NCBI GenBank assembly: GCA_026874595.1
Contig: CM049316.1
Span: 30,425,339-30,489,338, forward strand
Source of the DNA: Sipunculus nudus
Taxonomy: Eukaryota > Annelida > Sipuncula > Golfingiida > Sipunculidae
Direction: 5' to 3'
DNA length: 64,000 nt
Shown here piece by piece: positions 29,606 through 42,787 of the stretch; the first letter of the stretch is position 1; each line of letters opens with the position of its first letter. The translations under genes and the position numbers were made by a program. The notes under the pieces were generated by a model that had not been told where the DNA came from, ran no database searches, and saw only the letters and a program-made list of their open reading frames with translations.

Positions 29606-32600
29606 TGTATCCCCAGACAAAGTCGGGGGATACTATGTTTTCATACCGGTCCTGCCGCCGCCGCCGCCGCATATAAATCTTGTTGGCGCGATAACCAAAA
29701 AAATATTTCACGGAACTTTACCAAACTTGGTATATGTATAGATATGGGTGAGAGGACGACGCCTATTTAAAATGAGGTCATAACCTTTAATAGGAGAGTG
29801 TCCTTGACCTTGAATAGGTCCAATTTTGGGGAAAATCACACAAATTCTTTAATATCTCAAGAAATCTTGCATGGATTTATCCCAAAATCAACTTGATGGA
29901 AGATCATGGATAGGGTTGTCATGTTCCAGAAACTGGTGGTGCCACCTATTATTGTATCCCCAGACAAAGTCGGGGGATACTATGTTTTCATACCGGTCCC
30001 GCCGCCGCCGCCGCCGCCGCATATAAATCTTGTTGGCGCGATAACCCAAAAAATATTTCACGGAACTTTACCAAACTTGGTATATGTATAGATATGGGTA
30101 AGAGGACGATGCCTATTTAAAATGAGGTCATGACCTTTACTAGGAGAGTGTCCTTGACCTTGAATAGGTCCAATTTTGGGGAAAATCACACAAATTCTTT
30201 AATATCTCAAGAAATCTTGCATGGATTTATCCCAAAATCAAGTTGATGGAAGATCATGGATAGGGTTGTCATGTTCCAGAAACTGGTGGCGCCACCTATT
30301 ATTCTTTACTTGTTTTCATGCCGTTTAATACCCCCAAAATTGCCACCTTACAGTACTGTGAGCATTATAAGTCAAAAACTAATGGACAGATTTCTTTTAT
30401 ATTATGCATATACATAGGTATGGGTTATGGGATGATGTTTATTTAAATTGGGGTCATGACCTTTCCTATGATAGTGGCCTTGACCTTGAATATTGCCATA
30501 TATGGTGAAAATCACACACCTCTTATGATATCTCCAGTGTTGATAGCCACATGGATTTAAAAAATGACTTATGTATGGCCCACCACTAAAGTAAGAACCC
30601 TATAGGTTCTAGGGTCATGAGGTCAAAGGTCAAGGTCACTGGATTGGCATTTTAAAAGATACTGTGGATGCATTTTAAGCCAAACTTTCATCCCAGGTCT
30701 TCCATCTTGAATATATAGCTCACTTGCCAATAGTGGATGATCCATATAAATTTTGGGGTCACAAGGTCAAAGGTCAAGGCCACAGGAGCTATCTGTCCAA
30801 AAATTAGTTTCTGGATGATAATTCCTGCTTTTATTGATGTATTGATTTCAAATTTGACTTATATATGTCCTATTGAAAAAGCAAAACTCCAATTGATTTT
30901 GGGGTCATGAGGTCAAAGGTCAAGGTCACATGACACATCTTTAAAAAGATTGTGGATGCATTTTCAGCCAAACATTTCATCTCAGACCTTTCATCTTGCA
31001 CATATAAGTCATCTGCCAAAAGAGGAAGACCCCTATCAGTTTTGTGGTCACAAGGTCAAAGGTGAAGGTCACAGGAGCCATCTGTCCAAAAATTAGTTTC
31101 TGGATGATAATTCCTGCTTTTATTGATGTATGGATTTCAAATTTGACTTGTATATGTCCCATTGGAAAAGCAAGACCCAAATTGATTTTGGGGTCATGAG
31201 GTCAAAGGTCAAGGTCACAGGACACATCTTTAAAAAGATGTGGATGCATTTTAAGCCAAACTTTCATCCCAGGTCTTCCATCTTGAATATATAGCTCACT
31301 TGCCAATAGTGGATAATCCATATAAATTTTGGGGTCACAAGGTCAAAGGTCAAGGCAACAGGAGCTATCTGTCCAAAAAATTAGTTTCTTGATGATAATT
31401 CCTTCTTTTATTGATGTATAGATTTCAAACTTGACTTGTATTTGACCCATTGGAAAAGCAAGACCATAATTGATTTTGAGGTCATAAGGTCAAAGGTCAA
31501 GGTCACAGGAAACCTCTTTTAAAAGGTTGTGGATGCAATTTCAGCCAAATAATTCATCCCAGATCTTTCATCTTGCACATATAGTTCACCTGCCAAGAGT
31601 GGAAGACCCCTATCAATTTTGAGGTCACAAGGTCAAAGGTGAAGGTCACAGGAGCCATCTGTCCAAAAATTAGTTTCTGGATGATAATTCCTGCTTTTAT
31701 TGATGTGTGGATTTCAAACTTGACTTGTATATGTCCCATTGGAAAAGCAAGACCTGAATTGATTTTGGGGTCATGAGGTCAAAGGTCAAGGTCACAGGAC
31801 ACATCTTTAAAAAGATGTGGATGCATTTTCAGCCAAACATTTCATCTCAGATCTTTCATCTTGCACATATAGTTCACCTGCCAAGAGAGGAATAACCCTA
31901 TCAATTTTGAGGTCACAAGGTCAAAGGTGAAGGTCACAGGAGCCATCTGTCCAAAAATTAGTTTCTGGATGATAATTCCTGCTTTTATTGATGTGTGGAT
32001 TTCAAACTTGACTTGTATATGTCCCATTGGAAAAGCAAGACCTGAATTGATTTTGGGGTGATGAGGTCAAAGGTCAAGGTCACAGGACACATCTTTAAAA
32101 AGATGTGGATGCATTTTCAGCCAAACATTTCATCTCAGATCTTTCATCTTGCACATATATTTCACCTGCCAAGAGAGGAATAACCCTATCAATTTTGAGG
32201 TCACAAGGTCAAAGGTGAAGGTCACAGGAGCCATCTGTCCAAAAATTAGTTTCTGGATGATAATTCCTGCTTTTATTGATGTGTGGATTTCAAACTTGAC
32301 TTGTATATGTCTCATTGGAAAAGCAAGACCTGAAATGATTTTGGGGTCATGAGGTCAAAGGTCAAGGTCACAGGACACATCTTTAAAAAGATGTGGATGC
32401 ATTTTCAGCCAAACAATTTGTCTCAGATCTTTCATCTTGCACATATAGTTCACCTGCCAAGAGTGAAAAACCCCTATCAATTTTGAGGTCACAAGGTCAA
32501 AGGTGAAGGTCACAGGAGCCATCTGTCCAAAAATTAGTTTCTGGATGATAATTCCTGCTTTTATTGATGTATGGTTTTCAAACTTGACTTGTATATGTCC

Positions 32601-34001
32601 CATTGGAAAAGCAAGACCCAAATTGATTTTGGGGTCATGAGGTCAAAGGTCAAGGTCATAGGACACATCTGTATAAAGATTGTGGATGCATTTTCAGCCA
32701 AACAATTTGTCTCAGATCTTTCATCTTGCACATATAGTTCACCTGCCAAGAGTGAAAAACCCCTATCAATTTTGAGGTCACAAGGATAAAGGTGAAGGTC
32801 ACAGGAGCCATCTGTCCAAAAATTAGTTTCTGGATGATAATTCCTGCTTTTATTGATGTATGGTTTTCAAACTTGACTTGTATATGTCCCATTGGAAAAG
32901 CAAGACCCAAATTGATTTTGGGGTCATGAGGTCAAAGGTCAAGGTCACAGGACACATCTTTATAAAGATTGTGGATGCATTTTCAGCCAAACAATTTGTC
33001 TCAGATCTTTCATCTTGCACATATAGTTCACCTGCCAAGAGTGAAAAACCCCTATCAATTTTGAGGTCACAAGGTCAAAGGTGAAGGTCACAGGAGCCAT
33101 CTGTCCAAAAATTAGTTTCTGGATGATAATTCCTGCTTTTATTGATGTATGGTTTTCAAACTTGACTTGTATATGTCCCATTGGAAAAGCAAGACCCAAA
33201 TTGATTTTGGGGTCATGAGGTCAAAGGTCAAGGTCACAGGACACATCTGTATAAAGATTGTGGATGCATTTTCAGCCAAACAATTTGTCTCAGATCTTTC
33301 ATCTTGCACATATAGTTCACCTGCCAAGAGTGAAAAACCCCTATCAATTTTGAGGTCACAAGGTCAAAGGTGAAGGTCACAGGAGCCATCTGTCCAAAAA
33401 TTAGTTTCTGGATGATAATTCCTTCTTTTATTGATGTATGGATTTCAAACTTGACTTGAATTTGACCCATTGGAAAAGCAAGACCAAAATTGATTTTGGG
33501 GTCATGAGGTCAAAGGTCAAGATCACAGGACACATCTTTAAAAAAGATGTGGATGCATTTTCAGCCAAACATTTCATCTCAGATCTTCCATCTTGCACAT
33601 ATAGTTCTCCTGCCAAGAGAGGAAGAAAACTATCAATTTAAGGTCAAAGGTGAAGGTCACAGGAGCCACCTGTAAAAAAAATTAGTTTCTGGATGATCAT
33701 TCCTACTTTATTGATGTATGGATATCAAACTTGACTTGCATATGTCCCATTGGAAAAGCAAGACGCAAATTGATTTTGGGGTCATGAGGTCAAAGGTCAA
33801 GGTCACAGGACACATCTTTTAAAAGATCAAGGTCACAGGACCAACATTTTCATCAAGATTGTGGATTGTTAGATGGAAGAAACAATAAATATGCAAAGTG
33901 TTAGTATATGCTGCTAAAAATGGGGGTCTGTTCTTAAAGGGGGGGGGGGGCCTACTATGTCTGGGGATACTCTGGCACCTGCGGTGCCAAGAAATGTCTA
34001 G
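29606..34001 (+). mobile_element. Family I Helentron-like element, copy D
   Basis: The 5' hairpin GTATCCCCAGAC at 29607 begins a ~347-bp head that is repeated in tandem at 29954. One linker and about eleven 289-bp units follow. Neighbouring units are near-identical (three around 31700-32340, four around 32560-33440). The 3' end is complete: G-run, GTCTGGGGATAC (33959-33970), GGCACCTGCGGTGCC (33974-33988) and CTAG (33998-34001). Copy E starts at the next base. Confidence 0.78.
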
Positions 34002-37000
34002 TTCTTTACTTGTTTTCGTGCCGTTTAATATCCCCAAAATTGCCACCTTACAGTACTGTGAGCATTATAAGTCAAAAACTAATGGACAGATTTCTTTTAT
34101 ATTATGCATATACATAGGTATGGGTTATGGGATGATGTTTATTTAAATTGGGGTCATGACCTTTCCTATGATAGTGGCCTTGACCTTGAATATTGCCATA
34201 TATGGTGAAAATCACACACCTCTTATGATATCTCCAGTGTTGATAGCCATATGGGTTTCAAACATGACTTATGTATGGCCCACCACTAAAGTAAGAACCC
34301 TATGGGTACTAGGGTCATGAGTTCAAAGGTCAAGGTCACTGGACTGGCATTTTAAAAGATACTGTGGATGCATTTTAAGCTAAACTTTCATCCTAGGTCT
34401 TCCATCTTGAATATATAGCTCACTTGCCAAAAGTGGATGATCCATATAAATTTTGGGGTCACAAGGTCAAAGGTCAAGGCCACAGGAGCTATCTGTCCAA
34501 AAATTAGTTTCTGGATGGTAATTCCTGCTTTTATTGATGTATGGATTTCAAACTTGACTTATATATGTCCTATTGAAAAAGCAAGACTCCAATTGATTTT
34601 GGGGTCATGAGGTCAAAGGTCAAGGTCACAGGACACATCTTAAAAAAAAGATTGTGGATGCATTTTCAGCCAAACATTTCGTCTCAGATCTTTAATCTTG
34701 CACATATAAGTCATCTGCCAATAGAGGAAGACCCCTATCAGTTTTGAGGTCACAAGGTCAAAGGTGAAGGTCACAGGAGCCATCTGTCCAAAAATTAGTT
34801 CCTGGATGATAATTCCTGCTTTTATTGATGTATGGATTTCAAACTTGACTTGTATATGTCCCATTCGAAAAGCAAGACCCAAATTGATTTTGGGGTCATG
34901 AGGTCAAAGGTCAAGGTCACAGGACACATCTTTAAAAAGATTGTGGATGCATTTTCAGCCCAATATTTCATCTCAGATCTTTAATCTTGCACATATAGTT
35001 CACCTGCCAAGAGAGGAAGAACCCTATAAATTTTGAGGTCACAAGGTCAAAGGTGAAGGACACAGGAGCCATCTGTCCAAAAATTAGTTTCTGGATAATT
35101 CCTGCTTTTATTGATGTATGAATTTCAAACTTGACTTGTATTTTAAAGTTCACCTGCCAAGAGTGGAAGACCCCTATCAATTTTTGAGGTCACAAGGTCA
35201 AAGGTGAAGGTCACAGGAGCCATCTGTCCAAAAATTAGTTTCTGGATGATAATATCTTCTTTTATTGATGTATTGATTTCAAACTTGACTTGTATATGTC
35301 CCATTGGAAAAGCAAGACCAAAATTGATTTTGGGGTCATGAGGTCAAAGGTCAAGGTCACAGGACACATCTTTAAAAAGATTGTGGATGCATTTTCAGCC
35401 AAACATTTCGTCTCAGACCTTTCATCTTGCACATATAAGTCATCTGCCAATAGAGGAAGACCCCTATCAGTTTTGAGGTCACAAGGTCAAAGGTGAAGGT
35501 CACAGGAGCCATCTGCCCAAAAATTAGTTCCTGGATGATAATTCCTGCTTTTATTGATGTATGGATTTCAAACTTGACTTGTATATGTCCCATTCGAAAA
35601 GCAAGACCAAAATTGATTTTGGGGTCATGAGGTCAAAGGGTCAAGGTCACAGGACACATCTTTAAAAAGATTGTGGATGCATTTTCAGCCCAATATTTCA
35701 TCTCAGATATTTAATCTTGCACATATAGTTCACCTGCCAAGAGAGGAAGAACCCTATCAATTTTGAGGTCACAAGGTCAAAGGTGAAGGTCACAGGAGCC
35801 ATCTGTCCAAAAATTAGTTTCTGGATGATAATTCCTACTTTAATTGATGTATAATTTCAAACTTGACTTGTATTTTAAAGTTCACCTGCCAAGAGTGGAA
35901 GACCCCTATCAATTTTTGAGGTCACAAGGTCAAAGGTGAAGATCACAGGAGCCATCTGTCCAAAAATTAGTTTATGGATGATAAAATCTTCTTTTTTTGA
36001 TGAATGGATTTCAAACTTGACTTGTATATGTCCCATTGGAAAAGCAAGACCCAAATTGATTTTGGGGTCATGAGGTCAAAGGTCAAGGTCACAGGACACA
36101 TCTTTAAAAAGATTGTGGATGCATTTTCAGCCAAACATTTCATCTCAGATCTTTCATCTTGCACATATAGTTCACCTGCCAAGAGAGGAAGAACCCTAAA
36201 AATTTTGAGGTCACAAGGTCAAAGGTGAAGGTCACAGGAGCCATCTGTCCAAAAATTAGTTTCTGGATGATAATATCTTCTTTTATTAATGTATGGATTT
36301 CAAACTTGACTTGTATATGTCCTATTGGAAAAGCAAGACCAAAATTGATTCTGGGGTCATGAGGTCAAAGGTCAAGGTCACAGGAAACCTCTTTAAAAAG
36401 ATTGTGGATGCATTTTCAGCCAAACAATTCATCTCAGATCTTTCATCTTGCATAGAAAGTTCACCTGCCAAGAGTGGAAGACCCCTTTCAATTTTTGAGG
36501 TCACAAGGTCAAAGATGAAGGTCACAGGAGCTATCTGTCCAAAAATTAGTTTCTGGATGATAATTCCTACTTTTATTGATGTATGGATTTCAAACTTGAC
36601 TTGTATATATCCTATTGGAAAAGCAAGACCAAAATTGATTTTGGGGTCAAAGGTCAAGGTCACAGGACACATCTTTAAAAAGATGTTGATGCATTTTCAG
36701 CTAAACATTTCATCTCAGATCTTTCATCTTGCACATATAGTTCTCCTGCCAAGAGAGGAAGAACACTATCAATTTTGAGGTCACAAGGTCAAAGGTGAAG
36801 GTCACAGGAGCCATGTGTCCAAAAATTAGTTTCTGGATGATAATTCCTGCTTTATTGATGTATAGATTTCAAACCTGACTTGCATATGTCCCATTGGAAA
36901 AGCAAGACCCAAATTGATTTTGGGGTCATGAGGTCAAAGGTCAAGGTCACAGGACACATCTTTAAAAAGATCAAGGTCACAGGACCAACATCTTCAACAA

Positions 37001-37153
37001 GATTGTTGATTGTTAGATGGAAGAAACAATAAATATGCCAAGTGTCAGTATATGCTGCTAAAAATGGGGGTCTATTCTTGAAGGGGGGGGGGGGGGAGGG
37101 GGCCTATTATGTCTGGGTATACTCTGGCACCTGCGGTGCCAAGAAATGTCTAG
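34002..37153 (+). mobile_element. Family I element, copy E, fused to copy D
   Basis: Starts directly after the CTAG of copy D with TTCTTTACTTGTTTTCGTGC, the head-linker junction sequence, so the 345-bp head is missing. About nine 289-bp units follow, including two ~732-base blocks that share an internal deletion joint TTTTAAAGTTCACC (35141 and 35873). It ends in a G-rich run, GTCTGGGTATAC (37111-37122, one change), GGCACCTGCGGTGCC (37126-37140) and CTAG (37150-37153) before TT. Confidence 0.75.
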
Positions 37154-37279
37154 TTTTCACAGCATGTTTTTGTTAGCATTTTGTCTGTTAACCCCAAAAA
37201 TTTGAAACCAGTTACAAAAACTAGATTTTATTCAAGTTTTCCAGCACCATGTCACATCAAGTTTACATCAAGCTGGTGT

Positions 37280-37835
37280 TATGCAGTTTGCTAGAGCTCA
37301 GCTCCCCAGCTTCAGCTCTAAGTTCCTTAAATTTAGCATAAAGTTAGATGTCACAAAAATTCCCTACCATGCCAATAAATTTTATCACTAGGACTTAATA
37401 CCTTCGAAATATTAATAAAAAACTTCATTTTTCCATTAAAAACCCATTGTTACACTGTAAGACTGCCTAATATCAAAACCATTGATCAGACTTTGATCAT
37501 GTATAATATACATATTTTTCTATACATTCGCTATGCCCATGCCAGAAATGATGTCAGTATTGCGTAATTGTTTTAAGTTATGGGCCCAAACATAATGCAC
37601 TTTTTAAAAAATCAAGAAATGTATTTACTCCCTTAACAAGAGGATTGCTGAAGCTAGAGTTTTTTTGTCAGGGGTGTAACAATATTTAATCAAGATTCAA
37701 TTGAATACCAAAAATTAGTTCTGAATATTTCAACTTTTATAAGTTATTAGTATAAATATAAAATTAGTACCTTAAATTTTGCCAAACTTTGACCATGGCA
37801 CGTTTGTTTCCTGAGCGCACTGTTGATATAATTTT
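37280..37835 (+). mobile_element. Degraded family II fragment
   Basis: Aligns with 26690-27080 and then 29515-29590: shared landmarks are GTTAGATGTC, CCTTCGA(A/G)ATATTAA, GACTGCCTAATATC, GTTATGGGCC and GACCATGGCACGTTT. It keeps the unoccupied version of the site into which the 27084-29513 element inserted. Confidence 0.55.
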
Positions 37836-37979
37836 CATATCATGCACACATAAGGATTTCATCTTTGTAGTTTAGAAAGCTGAAAGGATTTGGTCAAATA
37901 TTGTAGCTTTTATTAATGTTTATATATGAGACCATGCCAGACCCAGGCTTTGTATTTCTGTTTGAATCAGTTTCTGATT

Positions 37980-38135
37980 TACATATTGAGATTTTATATG
38001 TATTTACCTATGAATGTAGAAAAATGTTATTTGTAATAATTCTCGAGGGCCTCAAGTGAGATTAGTGCCTTGGCACTAATTGGGTTTGTATGATACCCTC
38101 GTAAAATAATGTATATAAATAAATAAATAAACATA
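37980..38135 (+). mobile_element. Probable LINE 3' end with (AAAT)n tail
   Basis: The segment GCCTTGGCACTAATTGGG, then ATGATACCCTCGTAAAATAA, then an (ATAA)n tail is the usual look of a non-LTR retrotransposon 3' end. No reverse-transcriptase frame is attached, so this would be a dead 5'-truncated insertion. The call rests on tail style only. Confidence 0.45.
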
Positions 38136-39009
38136 AGTCTAATAAAAATGTGCAAGAGGCTTGATAGTGGTACCTTTTGATATATCTTATATCTCATAGA
38201 TTATGTAAACAATGGACTATTTTCCTTAAAAAAACATGTATGTATAGAATGAATGCTCTTTATCAAGATGGTCTCTTTTTCATAAACCATTGTGTCGTGC
38301 ATAAAATATAAATGTTATCTTTTCCAAGACCAGAAATCTTATTTTACACAGAGACTCAAAACTAACAGTTGGTGCAGCATAGAGGCTTGAACTATGATAC
38401 CAATATCGGTTTCTGTAGTGTCAAGCATTTACCGCAAGCATACAATCATATGTTCTCCGGTAATTTATAATGTGCTAGAGACAGGTCTAGTTTACAACAT
38501 TACAGTCCTCATTGTTTGTATTTTATTCCTATATTTTGTATAGTGAATAAGAGCTTTTTTTTGTATATAAAAACATCATGATCAAGATTTATCATATTGT
38601 CTAGATGTGTTCAATACCTACCAGAATAACCAAAGCAAACAGAATCTTAGAGATAAGCACCAATTACTCAGTATAAGTTATGATCCCTTCGATCTTTCCT
38701 AGTCCTAAGGCATTATGCCAGGACACCATTTCCCCAGATCCCACCGTTGCCACCACTTGTAATGGGTGAAAATAGAAACAGGGCAGGGTCAATCATATAA
38801 AATCTGGTTTTCAAAAGGCATAATAATGACATAGCGTTCTTACAGCATTCATCTGAAGCTTCATCCTAATAGGCAGTGCCATGAACATGGTGCAGTGAGC
38901 ACTGACGGAGATTGCAATGGGCTGATTCTTTTGTAGGCCATGATGTTGCTCCCAAATGAAGGAAATGTGCCCTAATGCCTAGCTTTTATTGGTTTCACCA
39001 TTAAACAAG
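38136..39009. other. AT-rich intergenic sequence, no gene seen
   Basis: No exon, repeat terminus or RNA gene recognised. Around 38690-38760 there is a locally C-rich stretch without coding character. Confidence 0.4.
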
Positions 39010-39590
39010 TTTGTCTAAGTGAAAAGATAATTAGGGTAAAGAAGGATCATTCATTGAGAATCATAAGGAGAAAAAAAATAGTGATTAGAAGGATTGACAA
39101 TAAGTTAGGGTGGAAAGGGAAAAAGAAATAAGGTTTGGAAGGATTAGTGAGGATCACAAAGGAAAGAAATAGAGAATAGAAGGATCAGAGAGGATGGCAA
39201 GGGGAACAAAATAGTGATCAGAAGGAGCAGTGAGGATTGTAACTGAATAGAAATATAGAACAGAAGGAGCAGTGAGGATCACTTAGGGAAAAGAAGAAAA
39301 GAACAGCAGGATCTGTGAGAATCATGAGGGGAAAGAAAGACAGAATAAAAGGATCAATAAGAATTGTAATTGAAAAGAAATAGAGAATATAGAAGGAGCA
39401 GTGAGGATCACAAAGGGAAAAGAAGAAGAGAATAGCCAGATCTGTGAGAATCTGAAAGGGGGGGGGGGGGGAGAAATAGAGAATAGAAGGATCAGTGAGG
39501 ATTGAAAGTGAAAAGAAATAGAGTTAGAAGGAGCAGTGGGGATCACAAGGGATAAAAAAGAAACAGTGATTGGAAGTATCATCTCCACTC
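39010..39590. repeat. Purine-rich ~43-bp minisatellite
   Basis: Degenerate tandem units of the form AGAAGGATCAGTGAGGAT followed by purine-rich filler recur every 40-50 bases (for example 39178, 39219, 39262, 39347, 39391, 39485, 39527). The copies at 39262 and 39391 are most alike, suggesting a three-unit super-repeat of about 129 bases. The + strand is almost entirely A and G for some 500 bases and includes a G13 run near 39460. Frames across it are low-complexity artefacts. Confidence 0.8.
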
Positions 39591-40785
39591 CTTGGTACAG
39601 AGAAGGTTCATTAACCAGGGCAGGTTTGAATTGTGAGTCAAGTGTCCTTATTATGATGCGCTTAATCATTAATGTTTTACCTTTATCATTAGTAGGGCTA
39701 TTATTAATAATCATTGTATATTTTAGATAAATTATTATAGGTGGTTATAAATAATTAGGCAGATATATGTTTGTTTTACATATTATATAGGGATTAAGTT
39801 GATATACATCGTCATATGTATAGATATGAATGTAGACTGATCAGCATGATAAAGATAAGGCTAGATGAAGTACTGTGTTACCTGAAATCAAGGCCAGTGT
39901 TTCCTTATCTATAGATAAAAATAAATATATTCTTCATCAGGTGACAAGAAGATCATATGAGGGCAAAGTTTCATTTTTTGGGGAACTTTACGGTATATGC
40001 TCCTAAACATGAGCATTGGTGAACTTTACATATTTATAAAAAGTACGCACTTCACCGACACGTGCTCTGTCGAATGACGAAGTCATAGTGTACATGTGGT
40101 TTTACCTGCACTGAAGAATGTATGCCTAAATATAGGGCATAGGTTTTTAATTGTGACTGCATGGTAATATATAACAACTGTGCTTGCTAGTAGTTCAAAT
40201 TTTATTGTTTCCCTATCTCAGGTATGCAACCTTGTGGGGTTTGTCAGTTGTATATATGTGTCGAACATCACGTAAGATTTTATCAAGGTATGGCCTTGGA
40301 TGACAAGGTAATAATTCTTTATTGTTAATACCTTATGGTTTTTATCAAAATAAGTCACGTTTATCTGTCTCACCGTGTAATAATGTGATAACACAAATAC
40401 TCATATGATCTTTAAACATGATTTATCTCCATTCTGCTTATTAAAAAATATTACCTCTACTTTTTTTAGCTGACTCAATCTAGTAAGCTGCAGCAATAAC
40501 CTCCTGTGTATTTTTCTTATATTTCACCTTCATACCAGCTCTGTTTAAATATTTTCTAACACCCTGTGGATACAGTGTAACATGATTTGTCTTAGAAATG
40601 CTAACCATCAGTAACTCTTGCACAATTTTTTCTTCCAATAAATTCATCTTAAGATGACTGCTCCATGTATTTTAATATCTTAATGAAATGCAAGCACACT
40701 TTTTACCGTAACATTCTTCACATTTTCAACCTGGTGACAAAGCTTTCAATTATATAAACAAAAGAACAAATAAATAAGCATTCAT
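39591..40785. other. AT-rich sequence without recognised features
   Basis: About 1.2 kb between the minisatellite and copy F. I see no exon with splice sites, no RNA and no repeat terminus. Confidence 0.4.
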
Positions 40786-42787
40786 TGTAACCCCTGACAA
40801 AGTCGGGATACTATGGTTTCATGACGGTCCTGCCGCCATCGCCGCCGCTGCAGAAAAACTTTGTGTGACCTTGACCTTGAATAGGTCCATTTTTGCTGAA
40901 AATAACACAAATTCTTAAATATCTCAAGAAAGCTTGCATGGACTGGTCCAAAAATCGAAAACCGAAAATCTTGGATAGCCTTGTGACATGCTGGAAACTG
41001 GTGGAGCCACCTATTATCCTTTTCTTGTTTTTATGCCTTTTAATACCCCCATAATTGCCACTTGACAGTACTGTGAGCATTTTAAGTCAAAAACTAATGG
41101 ACAGATTTCTTTCATATTATGAACATGTAGGTAGATGGGTTATGGCATCAGGTCTATTTAAATTTGGGTCATGACCTTTACCATGAGAATGGACTTGACC
41201 TTTAATATTTCTGTATTTGGTGAAAATCACACACCTCTTATGATATCTTCAGTGTTGATAGCTATATGGATTTCAAACGTGATGTATTTATGGTCCACCA
41301 CTAAAGTAAGAACCCTAAAGGTTCCAGGGTCATGAGGTCAAAGGTCAAAGTCACTGGACTCATATGTTTAAGGATATTGTGGAGGCATTTTAAGCCAAAC
41401 TTTTCATTCCAGTTCTTCCATTTTGAACATATAGCTCACTTGCCAATAGCGGATGATCCATATCAATTTTGGGGTCACAAGGTCAAAGGTCAACGCCACA
41501 GGAGCTATCTGATAAAAATAAGTACCGGATAATAATTCCAGCTATTTTTCATGTAAGGATTTCAATCTTGACTTATATATGTCCCATTGAAAAAGCAAGA
41601 TCCCAATTGATTTTGGGGTCATGAGGTCAAAGGTCAAGGTCACAGGACACATTTTTAAAATGATTGTTGATGTATTTTCAGCCAAACTTTTCATTTCAGA
41701 CCTTTTATCTTGCACATATATTTCACCTGCCAATAGAGGAAACCCTATCCATTTTTAGGTCACAAGGTCAAAGATGAAGGTCACAGGAGCCATTTGTCCG
41801 AAAATTCCCTGATGATAACTCCAGCTTGGATTGATATATGGGTTTCAAACTTGACTTTTATATGGCCCATCAATAAACCAAGATTCCTATTGATTTTGAG
41901 GTCATGAGGTTAAAGGTCAAGGTCACAGGACACATCTTTGAAAAAATTGTGGATGCATTTTCAGCCAAACTTTCATCTCAGACCTTTTATCATGCACATA
42001 TAGTTTACCTGCTGATAGATGAAGACCCCTATCCATTTTAATATTTAAATTGGGGTCATGACCTTTCCTATGAGAGTGGCCTTGACCTTGAATAGTGCCA
42101 TAAATGGGATAATCACACAAAATCATAAATGTCTCAATAAGGGATGCATGGATTGGTCCAAAAAGTCAAATTGACTGAAGATCTTGGATAGCTTTGTCTT
42201 TTGTGGAAGACAGGTTGTGCCACCTTCTGTCTTTTTCTTGTTTTTGGGCCTTTTAGTTACCCATTATTGCCACTTGACAGTACTGGTAGCATTTTAGTCT
42301 AAAATTAATGTACAGATTGGGCTGAAATTGTGCGTGTCAATGGATCTTGGATACCTCCAACTTGTATTCAAGACTGGTGGCGCTATCTGTAATCATAAAT
42401 GTGTGATGTCCATCCATACTTTTGCTTTCAGTGGAAATTGCTTATATCTCAAAAGTGGTTCAAGGTATTGGTCTAACATTTGGCATGTCCATCCATCTTG
42501 GAAAGTGTTCTTGTTAAACACACAGGTGGCCCCACCTACCTTCCCGTTCTTGTAGAATAAATTAATGCCCTTTTCTGATGAGTTATTTGCCCTATTAGCC
42601 TGAGATTCAACATATTGGCCCGAATATTTGGTGAAAAATATACTTTCTCAAGATGATAGATGGAAGAAACCATAGTCACTTGCCAAGTGTCGGTATATGC
42701 TGCTGAAGATGGGGGCCTTCTCTTTAAGAAGGATGGGGGGGGGGGGGGGGTTAATTGTCTAGGGATACTGTGGCAAGAAATATCTAG
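40786..42787 (+). mobile_element. Family I element, copy F, old and diverged
   Basis: Same order as the younger copies but decayed: 5' TGTAACCCCTGAC (40786-40798), a (CCG)n-like tract with the hairpin, a shortened head, the linker, about three diverged 289-bp units (41260-42030), a partial second head and linker (42050-42320), a long G-run, GTCTAGGGATAC (42757-42768) and CTAG (42784-42787) before TT. The 3' GGCACC/GGTGCC hairpin has lost one arm. It shows that the family was active at more than one time. Confidence 0.7.
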
